DNA from: DATMQA01 sp035566895 | Lineage (GTDB): Bacteria; Verrucomicrobiota; Verrucomicrobiia; Limisphaerales; UBA8199 | Assembly: GCA_035566895.1 (NCBI GenBank) | Contig: DATMQA010000069.1 | Coordinates: 62,001 to 126,000 of the forward strand | DNA: 64,000 bases | Direction of reading: 5' to 3' | Shown: piece by piece, positions 8,450-16,245 of the stretch | How the letters are laid out: each line of letters begins with the position of its first letter | Position numbering within the stretch: position 1 is the stretch's first letter | Notes under the pieces: generated by a model | What the model was told of the DNA's origin: nothing | Seen by the model: only the letters and a program-made list of their open reading frames with translations | The model's database searches: none | Position numbers and translations under genes: made by a program

Positions 8450-9214
8450 ATGAATAAAGAACGAAAATTGATTATCGCCGGGAACTGGAAGATGAACAAA
8501 ACGGTGGCCGAGGGGCTTGACCTGGTGCACGGCCTCAAGCTCGAACTGACTAATGTCAAAGAGGTGGACATTGTCGTCTGCCCGCCATTCACCGCGCTGT
8601 GCGAGGTCTCGAAAGCCATTTTAGACAGCAACATCCGGCTCGGCGCCCAGAATATGAGCGAACATAACGTCGGCGCTCACACCGGCGAAATCGCAGCGGT
8701 AATGCTCAAGGAATTCTCGACCCGTTACGTCATTTTGGGGCACTCGGAACGCCGCCAGTACCAGAAAGAATCCGACACCCTGATTTCCAAAAAGGCTCTA
8801 GCGGCGCACACCGCCGCACTTAAACCGATCGTCTGCGTCGGCGAAACACTGGCGGAGCGCGAGAGCGGCCAGACCGAGAAAGTGCTGGACACTCAAGTGC
8901 GCGGGAGCCTGGCGGGATTAACAAAGGAGCAAATGACCGAGACCGTCGTCGCTTACGAGCCGGTCTGGGCCATCGGCACCGGCAAGACCGCTACTACCGC
9001 CCAGGCGCAGGAGACCCACGCTTTCATCCGGCGGCTCCTGGCCAGAATTTTCGATGAAACAGTTGCCCGGCGGGTGCGGATTCAATATGGTGGCAGTGTC
9101 AAACCGTCTAACGCCCGCGAATTGATGAGCCAGCCGGACGTTGATGGCGCGCTGGTGGGTGGAGCTTCACTTGAAGCTCGCAGCTTTGCGGATATAATTA
9201 AAAGTTCGATTTAA
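8450..9214 (+). CDS. tpiA: Triosephosphate isomerase
   Basis: Interconverts dihydroxyacetone phosphate and glyceraldehyde 3-phosphate in the cytoplasm. The 254-residue length is standard. All catalytic residues are visible: Asn12 and Lys14 in GNWKMNK, His98 in ILGHSERR, and Glu170 in AYEPVWAIGTGKT, whose tail is the mobile loop 6. The phosphate-binding IQYGGSVKPSNA and VGGASLEA segments are intact. It lies 14 bp after pgk and 13 bp before secG, consistent with one transcript. Confidence 0.97.
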   Translation: MNKERKLIIAGNWKMNKTVAEGLDLVHGLKLELTNVKEVDIVVCPPFTALCEVSKAILDSNIRLGAQNMSEHNVGAHTGEIAAVMLKEFSTRYVILGHSERRQYQKESDTLISKKALAAHTAALKPIVCVGETLAERESGQTEKVLDTQVRGSLAGLTKEQMTETVVAYEPVWAIGTGKTATTAQAQETHAFIRRLLARIFDETVARRVRIQYGGSVKPSNARELMSQPDVDGALVGGASLEARSFADIIKSSI

Positions 9215-9227
9215 GCAAAGATAGTCT

Positions 9228-9689
9228 ATGGGATTTATCATTGGTCTGTTGACCTTCGTTTTGGTGTTGGACTGCCTGGTGCTGGTCCTGCTCGTGCTAG
9301 TGCAACTTCCGAAGAAAGAAGCCGGAGCGGGCCTGGCTTTTGGCGGGGCCGCCACCGACGCCTTGTTTGGCGCCGGTTCCGGCAACGTATTGACCAAGGT
9401 CACCAAATACGCCGCCACCATCTTTTTCGTGCTGGCAGTGTTCCTTTCCCTTCTGCAAAGCCGGTACTATCACCGGACCGGCAACCTTTTACTAAAACTG
9501 GCGGCACCCACCGCCATGCCCAGCCTGCCCGGCGCTACGCCCAGCGTGCCCAGTGCCACTCCGGTCGCGCCGTTACTCGGCACTAATGCGCTCAGGAGCG
9601 CTGTCGAAGAGACGAATATGCCTGCGCCGCCGCCGGCCACGCCACCCGCGAATGCAACGGCTCCGACCAACGCCGCGCGGCAAAAATAA
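9228..9689 (+). CDS. secG: Preprotein translocase subunit SecG, with a long Pro/Ala-rich tail
   Basis: SecG is the small accessory subunit of the SecYEG export channel in the inner membrane. Two hydrophobic segments (about 4-24 and 58-78) flank the conserved cytoplasmic loop with GAGLAFGGAATDALFGAGSG, the typical glycine-rich SecG signature ending just before LTKVTKYAA. After the second TM the protein continues for about 70 residues rich in Pro, Ala, Thr and Ser, longer than textbook SecG proteins. The position after pgk-tpiA is a widespread synteny that supports the call. Confidence 0.93.
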   Translation: MGFIIGLLTFVLVLDCLVLVLLVLVQLPKKEAGAGLAFGGAATDALFGAGSGNVLTKVTKYAATIFFVLAVFLSLLQSRYYHRTGNLLLKLAAPTAMPSLPGATPSVPSATPVAPLLGTNALRSAVEETNMPAPPPATPPANATAPTNAARQK

Positions 9690-9740
9690 GGCGCCTCGGT
9701 CCAGGCCTGCGCCCCGTAATGCCTGAGCCGAACGGGAAGC

Positions 9741-10241
9741 GTGAAACGTGAAGACGGCATAGGTTCTGTGGCGGTAATCGAGGTGAATCCGTCGGAGCAT
9801 TTGGGAACTATCCGCGAACTGTTCAGGGAGTACGCGGGTTCGATCGAAATTGACCTTTGTTTTCAAAATCTCGAAGGCGAACTGGCGGAATTGCCGGGCA
9901 AGTACGCGCCCCCGGCCGGCCGATTACTGCTGGGGCTGGAGGCTGGTGAACCTGCCGGGTGCGTCGCGTTAAGGCCCCTCGCGGCAGGCATTTGTGAAAT
10001 GAAGCGGCTCTATGTCCGGTCGCACTTCCGCCGGAAGGGCCTGGGGCGTAGGCTGGCGCGAACGGTCATCAAGGCGGCCGGCGAAATTGGATATGAGCGG
10101 ATGCGGCTGGACACGCTGGCCTCGATGAAAGAGGCGATTGCGCTTTACAAGTCTCTGGGTTTTTACCGGATCGAGCCGTATTGTCACAACCCGAGCCCGA
10201 GCGCTGTTTTCATGGAACTGAGCTTGCGAGGGGCGGGTTAG
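9741..10241 (+). CDS. GNAT-family N-acetyltransferase
   Basis: A 166-residue acyltransferase of the GNAT fold that would move an acetyl group from acetyl-CoA to an amine. Motif A is clear: CEMKRLYVRSHFRRKGLGRR, with the R-R-K-G-L-G pyrophosphate loop near residues 95-100. It is followed by motif B, YERMRLDTLASMKEAIALYK, and SLGFYRIEPY. The substrate is unknown. The N terminus overlaps a short GTGAAACGTGAA word repeat, and the ATG at 9741 lies at its edge. The first residues (about 1-8) may therefore not be conserved, and a later start is possible. The gene sits between secG and hpt. Confidence 0.85.
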   Translation: MKREDGIGSVAVIEVNPSEHLGTIRELFREYAGSIEIDLCFQNLEGELAELPGKYAPPAGRLLLGLEAGEPAGCVALRPLAAGICEMKRLYVRSHFRRKGLGRRLARTVIKAAGEIGYERMRLDTLASMKEAIALYKSLGFYRIEPYCHNPSPSAVFMELSLRGAG

Positions 10242-10270
10242 CCTGCGCCGGCGGTGGCCCAGCTTCCCCC

Positions 10271-10303
10271 ATTAATCCATTAGTCCACTAATCCCACCCA
10301 CCC
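10271..10303. repeat. Short-word repeat, taatccaTTAGTCCAC type
   Basis: Spacer words attaatccatt, agtccact and aatcccacccac form an imperfect tandem run in the gap before hpt. Assigned by eye to the general class of spacer word repeats. Confidence 0.45.
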
Positions 10304-10320
10304 CCGCGCCGATTCCCCGG

Positions 10321-10349
10321 TTGCAGGCGCCTGCTCAGCGCTTTAGTAT
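10321..10349 (+). promoter_or_regulatory. Candidate sigma-70 promoter for hpt, possibly leaderless
   Basis: TTGCAG at 10321-10326, a 17-bp spacer, and TAGTAT at 10344-10349. The expected transcription start is within a few bases of the hpt ATG at 10358, which would make the message nearly leaderless. Confidence 0.5.
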
Positions 10350-10357
10350 GGCCGTTC

Positions 10358-10975
10358 ATGAGCCGAGCCGAAAATATGCTTTCCCATCAACCCAATGGCC
10401 GCGTTCCGGCGCGCTGGCGCAAGGAGGTGGAACGCATTTTGATCACGGATGACCAGATCGCCACTCGTCTCAAGCAGATGGCCGCGGAGATTGAGCGTGA
10501 TTTCAAGGGCCGGGAGATGGTGGTCGTTTCGCTGCTCAGCGGCACGGTGATGTTCCTGGCCGATCTCATTCGTCATCTCTCGCTTCCTTTACGGCTGGAT
10601 TTCATCGGCGTCTCAAGCTACGGCGCCGGCACCGAATCGGGCGAGTTGGTGTTTACCAAGGAACTGCGGCTGGATGTCCGCGGCCGTGATGTGTTGCTGG
10701 TGGACGACATATTGGATACGGGGCGAACGATGTTTCGAGTGTTGGGGAAGCTGCGCGCGCTGGGGCCTCGCCGCATCAAGACCTGCGTGCTGCTCAACAA
10801 GGCCGCGCGCCGGGTCGAGCAGGTGCAGGCCGATTACGTGGGCTTCGAGATTCCAGATTTCTTTGTCGTCGGTTATGGATTGGATTTTGCGGAGCGGTAT
10901 CGCAATCTGCCATTTGTGGGCGTTCTCTATCCGCATGTTTACAGACAAGGAACCGAGAAAAAAGCCGCGCATTAA
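10358..10975 (+). CDS. hpt: Hypoxanthine phosphoribosyltransferase
   Basis: A purine salvage enzyme that joins hypoxanthine or guanine to PRPP to give IMP or GMP. The PRPP-binding signature VLLVDDILDTGRTM is present, with the flexible-loop region SSYGAGTESG before it. The C-terminal VGFEIPDFFVVGYGLDFAERYRNLPFVGVL is the base-binding segment typical of Hpt. At 205 residues it is slightly longer than usual, and the first 20 residues are not clearly part of the fold. An alternative ATG lies at 10376. The following moaD is separated by a CACAAAG-type word repeat. Confidence 0.92.
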   Translation: MSRAENMLSHQPNGRVPARWRKEVERILITDDQIATRLKQMAAEIERDFKGREMVVVSLLSGTVMFLADLIRHLSLPLRLDFIGVSSYGAGTESGELVFTKELRLDVRGRDVLLVDDILDTGRTMFRVLGKLRALGPRRIKTCVLLNKAARRVEQVQADYVGFEIPDFFVVGYGLDFAERYRNLPFVGVLYPHVYRQGTEKKAAH

Positions 10976-10981
10976 ATCCGA

Positions 10982-11046
10982 AATGGCCACAACAGAACAG
11001 AAAGAGCGCAAAGAACAACGAAGAAGCGAAGAACAGATTCGGACTC
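10982..11046. repeat. Short-word repeat, CACAAAGAA type
   Basis: A run of imperfect 8-9 bp units (ccacaacag, aacagaaag, agcgcaaag, aacaacgaa) fills the hpt-moaD gap. It is related to the copy at 14.9 kb. Confidence 0.65.
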
Positions 11047-11070
11047 TTCGAATTCGGATTCTCTGTCGAT

Positions 11071-11316
11071 ATGAGCGTAAGAATTTGTTTCTACTCCTAC
11101 TTTAAGGACCTCACCGGTTGCGCCGAGACAGAGGAGGTGATGGCGGAAGGCAGTACGCTGGGTGACCTGGTGAGGCAATTGACGGCCCGTTTTCCGAAAT
11201 TGGGGGCTTTGGAAAAATCGATGCTGATGGCGGTCGGAGTTGATTATCAGCGTCCCAGTTATGTGCTCGGGGTGGGTGACGAGGTTTCGCTCTTTCCACC
11301 GGTCCAAGGAGGTTGA
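11071..11316 (+). CDS. moaD: Molybdopterin synthase sulfur-carrier subunit (MoaD)
   Basis: An 81-residue ubiquitin-fold sulfur carrier. It ends in PPVQGG; the terminal Gly-Gly is adenylated and thiocarboxylated so that MoaE can use the sulfur to make molybdopterin. The fold signatures are an N-terminal RICFYSYFKDLTG strand pair, then TLGDLVRQLTARFP, and DEVSLFPPVQGG at the end. moaE follows 86 bp downstream, so the pair makes up a whole molybdopterin synthase. The rest of the Moco pathway is not in the window. Confidence 0.93.
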   Translation: MSVRICFYSYFKDLTGCAETEEVMAEGSTLGDLVRQLTARFPKLGALEKSMLMAVGVDYQRPSYVLGVGDEVSLFPPVQGG

Positions 11317-11318
11317 AT

Positions 11319-11384
11319 GGGTTCCAGGTTGCCAGGTTTGCCAGGTTTTCAAGCCGGGGTGATCGCCAACCTGGCAACCTTATA
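11319..11384. repeat. Inverted short-word repeat, CAGGTTGC type
   Basis: Direct units ccaggttgc, caggtttgc and caggtttt are followed by reverse-complement units caacctgg and caaccttat. This makes a long imperfect hairpin between moaD and moaE. The same word family occurs at 55.5 kb. Confidence 0.75.
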
Positions 11385-11402
11385 AAGCTGATTGAGAACA
11401 AA

Positions 11403-11801
11403 ATGCGCCGCCACCTCACGATCGCCACCGAACCCATTGATGAGGCGGCCCTGCTCTCTAAACGTCAACTCTCCACCGACATGGGAGCCGTGGTATATTT
11501 TTTGGGTATGGTGCGGGGGGAGGAAGCCGGTGCCAGGATCTGCGCCTTGGAATATGAATCCTTTCAGCGCATGGCTAAGCACCAGTTCAACCTGCTGTTT
11601 GATGAAATGGAGAAGCGCTGGCCCATTGAATCGGTGCGGCTGGTCCATCGGCTGGGCGTGGTGAAATTGAACGAACCTTCGCTCTGGGTGGAAGTGGTCG
11701 CACCGCATCGGGGTGAGGCGTTCGCCGCCTGCCAATGGCTCATCGACGAGATGAAGCGGGTGGTGCCGATTTGGAAGAGAGCGATATCGAGTACCTACTA
11801 A
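11403..11801 (+). CDS. moaE: Molybdopterin synthase catalytic subunit (MoaE)
   Basis: The large subunit of molybdopterin synthase, which inserts two sulfurs into precursor Z (cPMP). The ATG at 11403 gives 132 residues and places the first conserved element (MRRHLTIATEPIDE) at the start. The longer frame upstream only translates a word repeat. Family marks are GAVVYFLGMVR, ALEYESFQRMA, RLVHRLGVVKLNEPSLWVEV, SPHR-like APHRGEAF, and the C-terminal active-site lysine region VPIWKR. The protein is a little short at the C terminus. Confidence 0.93.
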   Translation: MRRHLTIATEPIDEAALLSKRQLSTDMGAVVYFLGMVRGEEAGARICALEYESFQRMAKHQFNLLFDEMEKRWPIESVRLVHRLGVVKLNEPSLWVEVVAPHRGEAFAACQWLIDEMKRVVPIWKRAISSTY

Positions 11802-11839
11802 TTGGCGTTGCTTGGTGGTGGTGATTGGGCTGCTGAGAA

Positions 11840-11914
11840 TGGTGGGCGCTGAGGGATTCGAACCCACGACCTACTCGGTGTAAACGAGACGCGCTACCAC
11901 TGCGCCAAGCGCCC
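11840..11914 (-). tRNA. tRNA-Val (anticodon UAC)
   Basis: The complementary strand folds as a cloverleaf. The 7-bp acceptor stem GGGCGCT/AGCGCCC is perfect, the D-arm contains AGTGGTA, the anticodon loop TTTACAC gives anticodon TAC, and the T-loop is TTCGAAT. The CCA end is encoded at 11840-11842. One mismatch is visible in the T stem. Confidence 0.95.
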
Positions 11915-11936
11915 AACCGGCAGTGAAACCGATGGG

Positions 11937-11966
11937 GTACTATGAAACAAAAGCGAATCGGGGCAA
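11937..11966 (-). promoter_or_regulatory. Candidate promoter for tRNA-Val
   Basis: Read on the minus strand: TTGCCC, an 18-bp spacer and TAGTAC, about 23 nt upstream of the mature tRNA 5' end. Confidence 0.45.
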
Positions 11967-12174
11967 GCCCAAAGACACTCGATGGGAACCGGACGATCGC
12001 GAGATGGGCCAGAGAGGACTGAAACCGGATCAGCAAAAAAATATTTACGGACTCAGGATTGGTCGGGATTGGTCTGGATGGGCCGGGATTAAACGCCAAA
12101 CAAAGCGGAAATAAGTGGAAAGGCCAGAAGCGGAAGATGCAGGTGGGGGGATAGGGTGTGCCTTGGGGGTGTAC

Positions 12175-12265
12175 AGCCGTCCCACCGTCCCAAGGCCGGT
12201 AAATACGGGCGATCCTCACTCTTGCAGCCGTCCCACGGCCGTCCCGGACCGTCCCAACCGTCCCA
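12175..12265. repeat. Short-word repeat, CCGTCCCAA type
   Basis: The word ccgtccca or a close variant recurs about seven times in two clusters in the same orientation. The two clusters are separated by about 45 bp of unrelated sequence. Confidence 0.7.
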
Positions 12266-12267
12266 AG

Positions 12268-12302
12268 GGATTTATGATTTATGATTTACAATTTACGATT
12301 TG
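12268..12302. repeat. Short-word repeat, GATTTATGATTTAC type
   Basis: Units of 7-8 bp (tttatga, tttatga, tttacaa, tttacga, tttgg) in direct tandem. The same word occurs beside bshA and folP. Confidence 0.75.
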
Positions 12303-12517
12303 GAACTGGCGCACGGGGTGGGCACAGGGGTTGACACATTGACAATGCCCTGTTTACCGAGTGATCGTGCATTTCAGGGGGTGCCAAAGTCGCTGATCCC
12401 TGGTGGTGGCCGGCGTATCTGGACACTGCCCCCAGGATCGTCCGAAACGCAGGAGTGCGCCTGCCGGTGGCTGTGACCGGAATAGGGTATTTACCTACGT
12501 GGAGGTTTGAGGGTAAG

Positions 12518-13015
12518 ATGAGCGGCTCTATGAACAACGCGAACTCTGTTGTGCTGGGCGAACTGCTGGCGCCGGCCAGGATCAATCTAAATCTCAGGAG
12601 CGCTGACCGCGACGCAGTCCTGGGCGAACTGGTCAACCAGATTCCGGAGTTGGAGACGCAGCCCGAGGCCCGCCAAACGTTGCTACGAGCGCTTCATGAG
12701 CGCGAGCAATTGCACAGCACCGGCATTGGTGACGGCATCGCGCTGCCGCACGCGCGCAATGCGCTGGTCGGATTAGTGAACCACTCGCTCATTGTGTTTG
12801 GGCGCCACGCCGAGGGCATTCCCTTTGGGGCGATCGATGCGGTGCCGGCGAAACTTTTCTTTTTGCTGATCGCGCCGACGGTAACGCAGCACCTGGCGAT
12901 CCTGGCCCGGCTGAGCCGCCTGCTGCGGGATCCGCGGTTGCGCCAAAACCTGCTGAAGGCCGACAAGCCGGAGAAGGTGGTGGGATTGATTCGGGAAGCA
13001 GAGGGGAAGGTATGA
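12518..13015 (+). CDS. PTS IIA protein, fructose/nitrogen-regulatory type
   Basis: A 165-residue EIIA-2 domain protein. The phosphoryl-accepting histidine is in GDGIALPHARN, the usual G-x-A-x-P-H signature. It is followed by the hydrophobic core VPAKLFFLLIAPTVTQHLAILARLSRLLRD, typical of PtsN/FruA IIA domains. The start at 12518 was chosen because the family alignment begins near VVLGELLAPARINLNL; a second ATG is at 12530. It stands alone, without IIB or IIC genes. With the enzyme I at 3.1 kb, a regulatory PTS like PTS-Ntr is plausible, but HPr was not seen. The histidine and fold are clear; the regulatory role is inferred. Confidence 0.85.
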   Translation: MSGSMNNANSVVLGELLAPARINLNLRSADRDAVLGELVNQIPELETQPEARQTLLRALHEREQLHSTGIGDGIALPHARNALVGLVNHSLIVFGRHAEGIPFGAIDAVPAKLFFLLIAPTVTQHLAILARLSRLLRDPRLRQNLLKADKPEKVVGLIREAEGKV

Positions 13016-13017
13016 GG

Positions 13018-13045
13018 CGTGGAACGTAAAACGTGAAACGTGAAT
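13018..13045. repeat. Short-word repeat, CGTGAAA type
   Basis: Units gtggaac, gtaaaac, gtgaaac and gtgaatg, 7 bp each, directly after the PTS IIA stop codon. Confidence 0.75.
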
Positions 13046-13075
13046 GTTGCCCGGAGGGTTTTCGCGCTTTAGGGC

Positions 13076-13549
13076 TTACGCATCACGCACTTCATCTCTG
13101 AACCCTTGTTGGCGGAGTGCTTCGAAGAGAACGAGCGCGACGCAATTGGAGAGATTGAGAGACCGGGCTCTGGGGTTGAACATGGGAATGCGCAGCCAAT
13201 GTTTTGGATTTTCCTGGAGCAGCTTTTTTGGCAGACCCGCCGTCTCGCGGCCAAAAACCAGGTAGTCCTCGGGAGCGTATTGGGCTTCGGTATAAAGCTT
13301 GGGACCTCTGGATTCAATGAACCAGAGGCGGGCGCCGGGGGGCAGTTGCTGTTGAAAGGTTTGCCAATCGGGCCAGCCGCGCCATTGCACGTGCTGCCAA
13401 TAATCCATGCCGGCCCGCTTGAGTTGCCCATCGTCGAGTTTGAATCCGAACGGCTCAATCAAGTGGAGTCGGGTGTAAGTGGCGGCGCAGAGCCGGGCAA
13501 CGTTACCCGTATTGGGGGGGATTTCGGGTTCGACCAGGACGATGTGCAT
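13076..13549 (-). CDS. trmL: tRNA (cytidine/uridine-34 2'-O)-methyltransferase TrmL
   Basis: A 157-residue SPOUT methyltransferase that 2'-O-methylates the wobble base of certain Leu tRNAs with SAM. The first motif, VEPEIPPNTGNVARLCAAT, carries the E-x-P-x-N-x-G-N-x-x-R signature. VFGRETAGLPKKLL is the knot motif, and IPMFNPRARSLNLSNCVALVLFE is the SAM-binding end of the trefoil. The length is typical for TrmL. It is last gene of a minus-strand set after truA; a TCAGTAGTC word repeat fills the gap. Confidence 0.94.
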   Translation of the reverse strand: MHIVLVEPEIPPNTGNVARLCAATYTRLHLIEPFGFKLDDGQLKRAGMDYWQHVQWRGWPDWQTFQQQLPPGARLWFIESRGPKLYTEAQYAPEDYLVFGRETAGLPKKLLQENPKHWLRIPMFNPRARSLNLSNCVALVLFEALRQQGFRDEVRDA

Positions 13550-13590
13550 GTAGTCAGTAGTCAGTAATCAGTAATCAAGTAATCAGCGGA
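13550..13590. repeat. Short-word repeat, AGTCAGTAGTCAGTA type
   Basis: Six to seven units of 7-8 bp (agtcagt, agtcagt, aatcagt, aatcaag, taatcag) lie directly before the trmL start. The word recurs at 31.3 kb. Confidence 0.8.
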
Positions 13591-13612
13591 CAGATACTCA
13601 ACGATTGCACCA

Positions 13613-14392
13613 CTAACTACGAACTACACGCTTCTTCTTTCGATAAAACACTTTCCAGAGCACCAATCCATGCGCGGGGGCGGACATGCCGGCGGCGCGG
13701 CGGTCTTTGCGGGCCAGCATGGGTTTAATGGCCTGCGCAGGGATTTTTCCCTGACCGACTTGCACGAGCGTACCGACGATACCTCGGCACATCTTGTAAA
13801 GGAAACCGTCGCCTTCAATTATAAACGTGAGCAGTGGCCCGTTGCGCTTGAGGTCGAAGCGGGAGAGAGTGCGCACGGTGGATTCCCGGGCATAGCCCGA
13901 GCTTGCGGCGAAGGATTGGAAGTCGTGTTTGCCGGCGAACAGAGGAGCCGCGCGGCGCATCGCGGCCACATCGAGCGGGCGGGGCACTTGCCAGGCGGTG
14001 TGCCGGAGCAAAGGGTTCATCGCCGTGTGGTTCCAAACGAAATAGCGGTACTGTTTGCCCGTGGCATCGAAGCGGGCGTGGAAGTCTTTGCGGGCGCGGG
14101 CGGCGGAGAAGACCCGAACATCCTCCGGCAGCCAGGCATTGAGGGCCAGCGCCAGCTTGCGGGGAGTCATCCGGGATTCCGGGCGCGGAACTTCGAAGTG
14201 GGCAACCATGCCGAGCGCATGCACGCCGGTATCGGTGCGGCTGGAGCTATGGAGCCGCGGCCGGCTCGGGAAGAGTTTTGCCAATGCCTCCTCGACCTTT
14301 TGCTGGACGCCAGTGCCGATCTTCTGGACCTGCCAGCCTTCGTAGCCGGTGCCGTCGTAGGAAATGGTGAGCTTGAACTTTACGGGATTCAT
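13613..14392 (-). CDS. truA: tRNA pseudouridine(38-40) synthase TruA
   Basis: Makes pseudouridine at positions 38-40 of the anticodon stem. The catalytic Asp is in SSRTDTGVHALG. Other family marks are KLTISYDGTGYEGWQ at the N terminus, KQYRYFVWN, HDFQSFAASSG, and FLYKMCRGIVGTLVQVGQGK. The ATG at 14392 (259 residues) was chosen because the first family motif begins a few residues later; the upstream frame reads only word repeats. It lies between ruvX and trmL on the minus strand. Confidence 0.95.
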   Translation of the reverse strand: MNPVKFKLTISYDGTGYEGWQVQKIGTGVQQKVEEALAKLFPSRPRLHSSSRTDTGVHALGMVAHFEVPRPESRMTPRKLALALNAWLPEDVRVFSAARARKDFHARFDATGKQYRYFVWNHTAMNPLLRHTAWQVPRPLDVAAMRRAAPLFAGKHDFQSFAASSGYARESTVRTLSRFDLKRNGPLLTFIIEGDGFLYKMCRGIVGTLVQVGQGKIPAQAIKPMLARKDRRAAGMSAPAHGLVLWKVFYRKKKRVVRS

Positions 14393-14410
14393 TCGCGCAA
14401 AACCGTTGAG

Positions 14411-14480
14411 GTGAAACGGCAAGCGTGGAACGTGAATATTGTGCTGAGGGTGTTCACGTTTCACGTTTCACGCATCACGT
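14411..14480. repeat. Inverted short-word repeat, CGTGAAA type
   Basis: Direct units (ggtgaaac, gcgtggaac, gtgaata) are followed by reverse units (gttcacg, tttcacg, tttcacg, catcacg). They form a hairpin-prone spacer between ruvX and truA that touches the ruvX stop. Confidence 0.8.
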
Positions 14481-14888
14481 CGCGAGGCTATCCAGATAAC
14501 TTTGCAACAGGATTGCCGCCGCCATCTTATCGACCTTTTCCTTACGCTTTTCGCGGCGGACATTGGCTTGAATCAGGAAACGGTTGGCTTGGGCAGAAGT
14601 AAGGCGTTCGTCCCAGGTCTGGATGGGCACGGTGACGGCGCGTTTAAGGGCGGCGACGAAATCCTGGACTTTGAGTGCGGCTGGACCGTAGCTGCCATTC
14701 ATGTTGCGAGGCATACCTACAAGGACCAACTCGACTTCCTTATCCCGCAGCAGCTCCTTCAGTCGGGCGAGACAATCGGCGAAAGGTTCGGCGGGAACGA
14801 ATTCCAACGGCTGGGCAATCATTTTCAACTCGTCGCTGAGGGCGATGCCGATGCGTTTGGTCCCGTGGTCGAGGGCGAGGATGCGCAT
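14475..14888 (-). CDS. ruvX: Putative pre-16S rRNA nuclease RuvX/YqgF
   Basis: A 137-residue RNase H-fold protein needed for 16S rRNA 5' end maturation in E. coli; it was once proposed as a Holliday-junction resolvase. The first acidic motif is LALDHGTKRIGIALSD. LVLVGMPRNMNGSYG is the G-x-P-x-x-x-x-G loop, and WDERLTSAQANRFL carries the second acidic motif. The final acidic cluster KVDKMAAAILLQSYLDS is intact. The ATG at 14888 starts the fold directly. It lies between hemL and truA on the minus strand, with word repeats in both gaps. Confidence 0.94.
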   Translation of the reverse strand: MRILALDHGTKRIGIALSDELKMIAQPLEFVPAEPFADCLARLKELLRDKEVELVLVGMPRNMNGSYGPAALKVQDFVAALKRAVTVPIQTWDERLTSAQANRFLIQANVRREKRKEKVDKMAAAILLQSYLDSLAT

Positions 14889-14899
14889 GAGAGGGATTG

Positions 14900-14964
14900 G
14901 CCACAAAAGAACACAAAGAACTCAAAGAAAAATGCACTCTTAGGGTTTTTTGTGTCTGTGGCTA
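14900..14964. repeat. Inverted short-word repeat, CACAAAGAA type
   Basis: Direct units ccacaaaag, aacacaaag and aactcaaag are followed by the reverse arm ttttttgtgtctgtgg, between hemL and ruvX. Transcribed on the minus strand it could form a hairpin. Confidence 0.75.
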
Positions 14965-16245
14965 CAGGGTCTTCATCACTTTCGCGGCGGCTTTCACCGT
15001 CTTATTAATGTCGGCCTCAGTGTGAGCGGTGGAAAGAAACCCGGCCTCGAATTGGGAGGGCGCCAGGTAGATGCCTTTGGCCAACATGCCGTGGAAATAT
15101 TTCTTGAACCGCTCGCGGTCGCTGGTCATGGCGTCGGCCAGGTTATGAACGGGTTGGCTGGTGAAATAGCCGCAAAACATCGAGCCGAGGTGGTTGAACT
15201 GGACGCTCACTCCGGCCTTTCCAGCGGCCTCCCTCATCCCGGCGGCGAGGGCGGCGCCGAGCCGTTCGAGGCGGGCGTAGGCGTTGCCGGCTTCGAGTTC
15301 TTCCAGGGCAGCGATGCCGGCGGCCATAGCGACCGGGTTGCCGCTCAAAGTGCCGGCCTGGTACACCGGCCCGAGCGGCGCGAGGCAATCCATGATTTCG
15401 GAGCGTCCACCGAAGGCGCCCACCGGAAGCCCGCCACCAATGACTTTGCCGAAGCAGGTCAGGTCGGGGGTGATGCCAAAGCGTTCTTGCGCGCCACCTT
15501 TGGCCAGACGGAAGCCGGTCATGACTTCGTCGAAGATGAGCAGCGCGCCGTTGGCCCGGGTGGTTTCGCAAAGGGATTCCAGATAGCCAGGCTTGGGCAA
15601 GTAAAGACCGGCGTTGCCCGGGACTGGTTCGATGATAATGCCGGCGATTTGGTTTTGGTTCGCAGCGAAAGCGGCTTTGACCGCTTCCATGTCGTTGAAG
15701 GGGAGGACGACGGTGTGCTGGGTAAACGCAGCGGGGACCCCGGCGCTGTCCGGGTTGCCGAAGGTCAGCGCACCTGAGCCGGCCTTGACCAGCAACGAAT
15801 CGGCATGTCCGTGGTAACAGCCGTCGAACTTGATAATTTTGTCGCGTTTGGTGAAGCCGCGTGCCAGGCGAATGGCGGACATGGTGGCTTCAGTGCCGGA
15901 GTTGCACATGCGAACCTTTTGGACGCTGGGCACCCAGGAACAGATGAGCCTGGCCATGGTGACTTCAAATGGGTTGGGGGTGCCGAAACTGGTGCCATGC
16001 TTTGCGGCGGCCTGGACGGCTTTGATGATTTTGGGGTGGGCGTGGCCGAGAATGGCCGGCCCCCAGGTGCCGACGTAGTCGAGATAGCGGTTGCCATCGA
16101 TGTCCCAAACACGCGCGCCTTTGGCCTTGTTAACGAAGAACGGCTGGCCGCCAACGGCGCGGAAAGCGCGCACGGGGGAATTGACGCCGCCGGGGATGTA
16201 CTGCAGGGCTTCGGCGAAAAGCTGGTCGGATTTGGTCCGCGGCAT
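14962..16245 (-). CDS. hemL: Glutamate-1-semialdehyde 2,1-aminomutase
   Basis: A PLP-dependent aminomutase that turns glutamate-1-semialdehyde into 5-aminolevulinate for heme and cobamide synthesis. The 427-residue length is standard. Marks seen are YIPGGVNSPVRAFRAVGG at the N terminus, FDGCYHGHADSLLVKAGSG, the PLP-Asp region LLIFDEVMTGFRLAKGGAQ, the Schiff-base lysine in TCFGKVIGGGLPVGAFGG, and AGTLSGNPVAMAAG. The ATG at 16245 overlaps the stop of nfnB in a TGATG arrangement, so translation is probably coupled. A GTG one codon upstream is the alternative. Confidence 0.96.
   Translation of the reverse strand: MPRTKSDQLFAEALQYIPGGVNSPVRAFRAVGGQPFFVNKAKGARVWDIDGNRYLDYVGTWGPAILGHAHPKIIKAVQAAAKHGTSFGTPNPFEVTMARLICSWVPSVQKVRMCNSGTEATMSAIRLARGFTKRDKIIKFDGCYHGHADSLLVKAGSGALTFGNPDSAGVPAAFTQHTVVLPFNDMEAVKAAFAANQNQIAGIIIEPVPGNAGLYLPKPGYLESLCETTRANGALLIFDEVMTGFRLAKGGAQERFGITPDLTCFGKVIGGGLPVGAFGGRSEIMDCLAPLGPVYQAGTLSGNPVAMAAGIAALEELEAGNAYARLERLGAALAAGMREAAGKAGVSVQFNHLGSMFCGYFTSQPVHNLADAMTSDRERFKKYFHGMLAKGIYLAPSQFEAGFLSTAHTEADINKTVKAAAKVMKTL

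Larger units (their letters stand above)
11967..12517. other. Gene-poor spacer between tRNA-Val and the PTS IIA gene
   Basis: No convincing gene was seen. The short open frames here read through repeats and match no family. The stretch holds a CCGTCCCA word run, a GATTTATGATTTAC word run and, near 12331-12345, TTGACA-like hexamers that could belong to a promoter for the PTS IIA gene. Confidence 0.6.

Noticed and set aside
11923..12342. Two short plus-strand frames between tRNA-Val and the PTS IIA gene
   Set aside because: They translate word repeats and low-complexity sequence; no ribosome-binding site or similarity.
13550..13590. Possible CRISPR array
   Set aside because: Units are only 7-8 bp with no spacers between repeats and no cas genes in the window; it belongs to the spacer word repeats.
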